A stretch of DNA of 22,500 bases from contig JBBHKE010002903.1 of assembly GCA_037447655.1 (NCBI GenBank), positions 1 to 22,500 on the forward strand. Direction: 5' to 3'. Numbering within the stretch: the first letter of the stretch is position 1; each line of letters begins with the position of its first letter. This DNA is from Zygnema cylindricum (Eukaryota > Streptophyta > Zygnematophyceae > Zygnematales > Zygnemataceae). Shown in pieces: positions 17,862-22,500 of this stretch. Made by a program: the position numbers and the translations under genes. Below the pieces are notes generated by a model that saw nothing but the letters and a program-made list of their open reading frames with translations, was not told where the DNA came from and did not search any database.

Positions 17862-19792
17862 CTACAAAAAAAGACAAAAAAAAAAAAAAAAAAACACAAG
17901 GTTTTTAAATTAAAACAAACTTTTTAGATTTTCAGTTAAAAATTTTAAAATCATTTCAGCAAAAGTTAAAATAAATAATATATATTTAATATAGATATAT
18001 CTATATCTATACAAATATAAATATATTAGATATATAGATACATTGTTAAAAATGTATCGCAAAAAAAGACAAGAAAAAGGAAAAAAAAAAAAAAAAAAGA
18101 GAGAGAGAGAGAGAAGAAACCAAGGCAGATACCATCCGTGGAAGAAACAGAAAAAAAACGACGGAAAACAAAAATAAAAACACTGGGGCCACCGCACTAT
18201 CAAGGAGAAATAAACAACACCGACAAAAAAAAAGTAAAAAAAAGCCAAAAAGAAACTAAAAAAAAAAAAAAACATTTACCTCCACGTGTCGATATTTTTT
18301 ATGTCTAACTCCCATAACGAGTCCGTCCCCGGTCCAGGCCGTTACCTCCATCTCCTCCTCCGGAAAGCTCTCCCTCTCTATCACCAGACTGTGGTACCGG
18401 CAGGCCACAAAGGGACTGGAAAATATAGAAAAAAAGAAAAAACAAGGGAAAAATGAATAAGAGAAAAATAAAAAATCTCTATCGCCCCCTGTCTCTCTCT
18501 CCCTCCCTCCCTCCCTCCCTCATCCCTCTCCACCTTCCCCCCCCCCCCTCCCCCTTCCCCTCACCCTCCCCCTTCCCCCCCCCCTCCCCCTCCCCCCACC
18601 TTCCCCCCCACCCTCCCCCTTCCCCTCACCCTCCCCCTTCCCCCCTCCCCCTTCCCCTCCCCCTCCCCTTTAACTTTAATACTGTGGATTAGGTGTCAAA
18701 ACAAATATTTGCAAATCTTTGTCGAACCGAAAAAAATTACAGATAAAAGTACGGGAAACAAAAAATCGTAAAAAACTCATCGACAAAAAAAGAGAAAAAA
18801 GTACAAAAATCGTTTTTTTATAAAACGGGAATCCACACTAATTACTGTCTGGATCCCCATTTAAGGAACTCGTTTAAATCCCCATTTTAAACTCTTATCA
18901 CAACAATTAATGCGGTTTAAATCTTCCTCGCGACACGAGAAATAGTGTGTATTCCAAAATCGTAACAATACGAAAACCGCAAAACATAAAAACCGACAAC
19001 GATTTTAGTATGGGTTCGAGTAGTCGATGAAAATCACATACATTTTTTAACAAAAAGAGTCCACACTAATTAGTATGGGTACCAATCGGTAAAAGCAAAT
19101 GTAACATCGCAGGTAACAAAATCCACACTAATAAGGGTGAAGATGTAATGAACCGCTCCGAGAACACCAAAAAAAAAGTAAAGAAGAAAAAAAAAAGAGA
19201 GTAAAAGGAAAAAAAAGAAAAAAGGAAAATACTAACCTCGGGAGACCTCCGAGAAGTCCCTCTCCCTCTTTTTGATTATGGAAAACCTCGGAGGTTTTTC
19301 CATGCATAACTCCTCCAGGAGCTCTTACGATTTTTCCTGTAAGGAGAAATACCCCATTTATACCCCATTTTACACACCATTTATACCCCAATAATACCCA
19401 TTAATCAGTGTTTACTATCTTGATTAAAGTTTCCATGGAGAAAAAAAAAATGGTGGTACCTTCGAAAATGGAAAAATGTAAATTTAAAAATAAAAAAGAA
19501 GAACAATCAACAAAGATTTTGAATTAATTCAAAACATACCCGAAGAAAAAGAACAAAAAACTCTCCTTGGAGGGAGAGGGAGAGGGCAAAGGAGAGGGAG
19601 AGGGCGAGGGAGAGAGAGAGGGAAAGGGAGAGGTAGAGAGAGAGAGAGAGGGGGAGGGAGAGAGGGGGAGAGAAAGCATACCTCCATAGGCTTGTCCCAT
19701 GCATTGTAGTCCCATACAAACTCCAAAGAGAGGAAATTTTGGACCGAGCCGTTTTACCACCTCCAAAGAAATTCCCGAGTCGTCAGGAGTTC
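17715..19792 (-). CDS. ASB: Anthranilate synthase beta subunit (glutamine amidotransferase), last four coding exons
   Basis: This class I glutamine amidotransferase supplies ammonia from glutamine to the alpha subunit for conversion of chorismate to anthranilate, the first step of tryptophan synthesis (plastidial in plants). Exons on the minus strand are 19682-19792, 19237-19336, 18280-18415 and 17715-17861. All introns are GT-AG and every junction keeps frame. The joined product has about 160 residues here: GTPDDSG, the nucleophile Cys in [41 protein letters not shown], and the catalytic His and Glu in [10 protein letters not shown] stop follows about 35 residues after that motif, so it is a stand-alone subunit, not the fused aminodeoxychorismate synthase. 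Exons encoding the N-terminal 60-70 residues plus transit peptide, including SPGPG, were not found up to 22500. Confidence 0.93.
17862..18279 (-). repeat. ASB intron with AT palindromes and homopolymers
   Basis: The intron holds an AT-rich tract (about 17968-18036) with short palindromes such as AGATATATCT and TAGATATATCTA, a short (GA)n at about 18100-18115 and several poly-A runs. No gene content. Confidence 0.7.
18280..18415 (-). CDS. ASB: ASB exon with RYHSL motif
   Basis: Acceptor ATTTTCCAG, donor GTAAAT, 136 bases. It encodes [35 protein letters not shown] and ends RHVE in phase 0. RYHSL and TAW are hallmark segments of the family. Confidence 0.92.
18485..18671 (+). repeat. Pyrimidine-rich CCCTCC/CCCCTT repeat in ASB intron
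   Basis: Nearly pure C/T over about 180 bases, built from CCCTCC, CCCCTT and CACC variants. On the gene's own strand this is a G-rich GGGAGG tract with many G-runs, so G-quadruplex folding of DNA or pre-mRNA is conceivable. The Pro/Ser-rich open frame here is an artefact of composition. Confidence 0.88.
18832..19133 (+). repeat. Short dispersed repeat TCCACACTAAT in ASB intron
   Basis: TCCACACTAAT occurs at about 18832, 19060 and 19122 within 300 bases, twice continuing TTA. Related ACCCCATTT units repeat around 19347-19396. Too short to classify. The remainder of 18672-19236 has no recognised feature. Confidence 0.55.
19237..19336 (-). CDS. ASB: ASB exon with VMHGK motif
   Basis: Acceptor CCTTACAG, donor GTTAGT, 100 bases. 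It encodes [18 protein letters not shown] and GLLGGLP. The last two bases AG join T of the next exon to make Ser. Confidence 0.92.
19561..19675 (+). repeat. GA-rich repeat in ASB intron
   Basis: GAGGGAGAGGGAGAGGGC-type units merging into (GA)n. The minus-strand Ser/Pro/Leu frames across it are compositional. Confidence 0.88.
19682..19792 (-). CDS. ASB: ASB exon with catalytic cysteine
   Basis: Acceptor AATCCCAG and donor GTATGC bound 111 bases. The exon starts in phase with one base from the missing upstream exon (to make Gly of PGTP) and ends in phase 1. It encodes [12 protein letters not shown] and the nucleophile elbow GVCMGLQ. The GA-rich tract in the following intron starts right behind the donor. 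Confidence 0.92.
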
Positions 19793-19867
19793 CTGGGATT
19801 TAAAAAAAGAAAAAAAAGCAATTTGAAATGTGAAAATAATAAGATGCAATAATAATAATTTATTTTA

Positions 19868-19980
19868 GTTGAATAGATTTCAATTGAGTTGAATTGGATC
19901 GAATCGGATTAAATTTGAGGAATTGAATTGAGTTGAGTTGAGTTGAGAATAACTGAACTGAATTAAATTGAATTGAATGG
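19868..19980 (+). repeat. TTGAR pentanucleotide repeat
   Basis: Degenerate run of TTGAA, TTGAG and TCGAA units, most regular at 19921-19945 (TTGAATTGAGTTGAGTTGAG). It sits immediately before a GA tract. Confidence 0.85.
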
Positions 19981-20111
19981 AGAGAGGGGAAGGGAGGGAA
20001 GGAGAGATAGTGAGAGAGAAAGGGAGAGAGAGAGAGTGAGAGAGAGAGGGAGAGAGAAGGATAGAGAGGGAGTGAGAGAGAGAAAGAGGGGGGGAGAGAG
20101 AGAGAGAGAGG
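19981..20111 (+). repeat. GA-rich microsatellite
   Basis: (GA)n with GGGA interruptions. Together with the tract near 22085-22433 it brackets the TPR pseudogene exons. Confidence 0.9.
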
Positions 20112-20394
20112 TTTTCAAAAAATGAATTCTCCGGATTTACAAGTGCAGTTTTTTTTCATAGTTCTTTTTTTTTTTGGAAGAAGAAGAGTTTGAAGGTTGC
20201 AATTTCTGTTGAATTTAATGGCAGTTTCCCTACACAATTCCCTCCGTTTTTGTTTAAGCTATCTATCATTTTTCCTTTCTCTCCGTTTTACGGTCCAAAG
20301 TTGTTCAAACCACAACAGGACCTAAACTGTAAAAAGAAGGGGGCCAAAATCAAACGTTAAAATAAACTATAAAAAAAAAAGGTTTCAAACTCAC
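20112..20394. other. Spacer with no recognised feature
   Basis: AT-rich, several poly-T runs. I looked on the minus strand for the J-domain HPD motif that would continue the TPR gene and for an ASB exon ending SPGPG. Neither is present. Confidence 0.6.
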
Positions 20395-20765
20395 AACAAA
20401 AGATAGTGATCGACTGGGAACCCTTTCTTCACTTCCAATTCTGCTTTAGTTAGTCGATCTTTTGTTGCTGTCAACGAGTCATTATCGTTCGATAAAACCG
20501 AATTACTTTCTTCCAAAAGTTGAATTAAACGTTACAAATTTGAAACAGCATGGTTATAATTTCGAACCATTTCATGAAAAGCACCCCTTCGGTAAATTGC
20601 CTGCAATATCGCAACCAATCCAAAGAGCAATTATAAGCTGGTATTTACATGTAGAAAAAAAAAAGCACAGTTATCAACCAGTTTACCTTCATATAAATGA
20701 TGATGGTAACGATAAAGAATATATGTACTGTGTATATTACATACATAATATATGTGTGTGTGTGT

Positions 20766-20797
<32 letters not shown>

Positions 20798-21515
20798 TTC
20801 TTGATGGGTTCAAATGGGGTTTGACAAGAATGTAGGAACTTCACGGAATCAGCTGGAGAAGAGAACAAGAGTAAGGGCTCAAAACAACTTCCTGTCTAAC
20901 AGTACAATTCTTGTTTCCCAATAGATTCAGGGTTCCACAGCCTTTGATGTTAAACAAAGCTAACCTCAGGGCTCGCAAACCAATTGGATGTCTAGCCGTA
21001 CAATTCTTGTACCATTTGGGGAATACCTTAGCATAAGAAGCGTCAAATGCGATTGCTCGACTGCAATCAACGATAGCAACAACAACGAGACCAAGAGCTT
21101 GACTAGCGGCAGCTCGATTGCAGAAACAAACAGCATTGAAAGGTCGAGATTCACTAATCTGACTCGCAGAAAGGGCCGAAGTAAAATTCTTTATAGCCTC
21201 CATGTGACGCGATGCCTTAAGAGCAACGTTTCTTGCTTCCTGCACCGAAAAAAATAAGAACAACCGAAAAAAATAAGAACAAGAAAAAAAAATCAAAACG
21301 TTTTGCAGTGAATCAGACAAAGGTGAGATCAAGATTTGAATATTCTTTTTTCATGATAACTTTTCTTAGTGACTTTTTTATATTTGTCAGAGGTGGATAT
21401 TTTTGTTTTCTTAGAGTATTGTGAGTTTTGACAGCCTACCTTATGACGAAGCAGGTTTGTGATGGACAACACCAAGGCGCGAGCTGCTTCTTTTTCTTTG
21501 TTTTTTCCAACTTCC
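20395..21515 (-). pseudogene. TPR/DnaJ-type co-chaperone gene fragment, three exons, premature stop
   Basis: Minus-strand exons are 21440 to about 21515 (acceptor uncertain; encodes ALVLSITNLLRHK), 21027-21239 (acceptor GGTGCAG, donor GTATTC) and 20395-20600 (acceptor ATTGCAG, donor GTGAGT). They join in frame to EARNVALKASRHMEAI, SRPFNAVCFCNRAAASQALG, VDCSRAIAFDASYAKAIYRR and AFHEMVRNYNHAVSNL. This matches the TPR repeats of plant TPR-DnaJ proteins (NEA...GRY.EA; CFCNRAAA; AIADCS.AI; KAI.RRA..EM.RDY), which bind Hsp70/Hsp90. A TAA at 20532-20534 replaces the Gln usual after SNL. The frame otherwise continues to FPVDHYLLL. The J domain that should follow is absent from 19793-20394, so this is a truncated pseudogene. 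Confidence 0.82.
20751..20799 (+). repeat. (TG)n microsatellite
   Basis: TG dinucleotides with a single A interruption, in the intron between the second and third TPR exons. The Cys-Val frame over it is spurious. Confidence 0.95.
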
Positions 21516-22084
21516 CTATTTTTGCCCCCCCCTCCAAAAAAAAAACAAACAAACAAACCTTCCATGATTATATACTATTTCGTACATTCTTACTTAGATA
21601 ATTAAAAGCCTATAGTGTACCCATCCAGCCTCATATCTGCCCCGCTCTTCGGTAGGTCAGTGAACATGACTTATATGGTGTAATCGATGTTTGCAAATCA
21701 TGGAACAGTTTACAGATGTGACAAACTACCAATAAATGTCAGTTAGTATGCAATCGTCGTCAAAAAAATATTTGATTGCTGTCGACAAATTTGATCGTTT
21801 CACTTGAATTGGCATTTGTTTGGTCAACGGTAAGCAGATGTAGGGTTAGAAAATCAGTTTGTCTGGCCAGATATTTGTTGCAAACTAATGTGACTTGGAA
21901 CAAGTAGTCTAAATTATTCTTGTACACTAATATGTGAGAAATGAAGTGCCCTATTTTTATGATACTGTATTTCCAATGTGTAGGTGTTGGTAAGCTTGAG
22001 GTAGATTGTAAGCTTTTGAGGTCATGGAGAACAACATAAAGCAAATGAAAAAGTATTAAGTATCACATACCGTGGTGAAGGTTC
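21516..22084. other. Spacer upstream of the TPR fragment
   Basis: AT-rich, with no convincing exon. A minus-strand open frame at 21760-22044 has no recognised motif. CTTCACCACG followed by GTATGTGA on the minus strand near 22070 looks like a splice donor, but its exon side is the GA/CT microsatellite, so I do not call an exon. Confidence 0.5.
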
Positions 22085-22433
<349 letters not shown>

Positions 22434-22500
22434 AATTAAAGTGAATGGACATGTTGACCCCAAGACTCTAGGGAATTGTAGGATTTTTAAATGGAAATTT

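Noticed and set aside
18453-18692. Pro/Ser-rich open frame resembling a cell-wall extensin
   Set aside because: It is a C/T simple repeat inside an intron of the opposite-strand gene.
20462-20824. 120-codon plus-strand frame ending in a Cys-Val run
   Set aside because: It is antisense to the TPR exon at 20395-20600 and then runs through the TG microsatellite.
20902-21010. Repeated GTACAATTCTTGT at 20902 and 20998
   Set aside because: Two 13-base copies in a TPR intron, with partly similar flanks, are too short to define an element.

Overview
This window looks like nuclear DNA of a land plant or close streptophyte relative. It holds spliced exons of a plant-type anthranilate synthase beta subunit, exons of a plant-type TPR/DnaJ co-chaperone, Ty1/copia and Ty3/gypsy elements, and long purine/pyrimidine microsatellites. 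The species cannot be placed from sequence alone. There are no bacterial-type operons, CRISPR arrays or rRNA genes.

Positions 1-13600 are a nest of LTR retrotransposons of one related LTR family in both orientations. The oldest layer is a plus-strand copia element (copia-2). Its 5' LTR fills 1-803, its internal region resumes at 7230, and its 3' LTR is 9255-10340. A minus-strand copia element (copia-1, 804-7224, LTRs about 1.06 kb) is inserted in it with a 5-bp target duplication GTATC, exactly at the junction of the 5' LTR and the primer-binding site. The uninterrupted site can be read at 10331-10360. Copia-1 keeps gag, protease, integrase, RT and RNase H in readable but stop-broken form, and lacks its own leader and primer-binding site. 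Copia-2 is internally deleted. After the LTR at 9255-10340 the same leader recurs, but the coding part that follows is a broken gypsy protease-RT-RNase H (10398-12201). It is cut off by a minus-strand LTR (12202 to about 12965), behind which lies a decayed copia RT fragment (13015-13590).

Positions 13600-16240 hold a minus-strand non-LTR retrotransposon: 5'-truncated RT, a C-x-C...H zinc-finger-like motif and a C-terminal region resembling a restriction-like endonuclease. A second small fragment of the same family lies beyond a 45-bp tandem repeat. Positions 16236-17700 hold simple repeats and no recognised gene.

Positions 17715-19792 (minus) are the last four coding exons of a stand-alone anthranilate synthase beta/glutamine amidotransferase. 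All splice junctions keep frame and the Cys-His-Glu triad is present. Its 5' exons are not found in the window. Where they might be expected, on the same strand, lie three exons of a TPR (DnaJ-type) co-chaperone gene (20395 to about 21515) with a premature stop and no J domain. This is best read as a pseudogene fragment between GA-rich tracts, possibly inside an intron of the anthranilate synthase gene. The window ends in a roughly 350-bp GA microsatellite.
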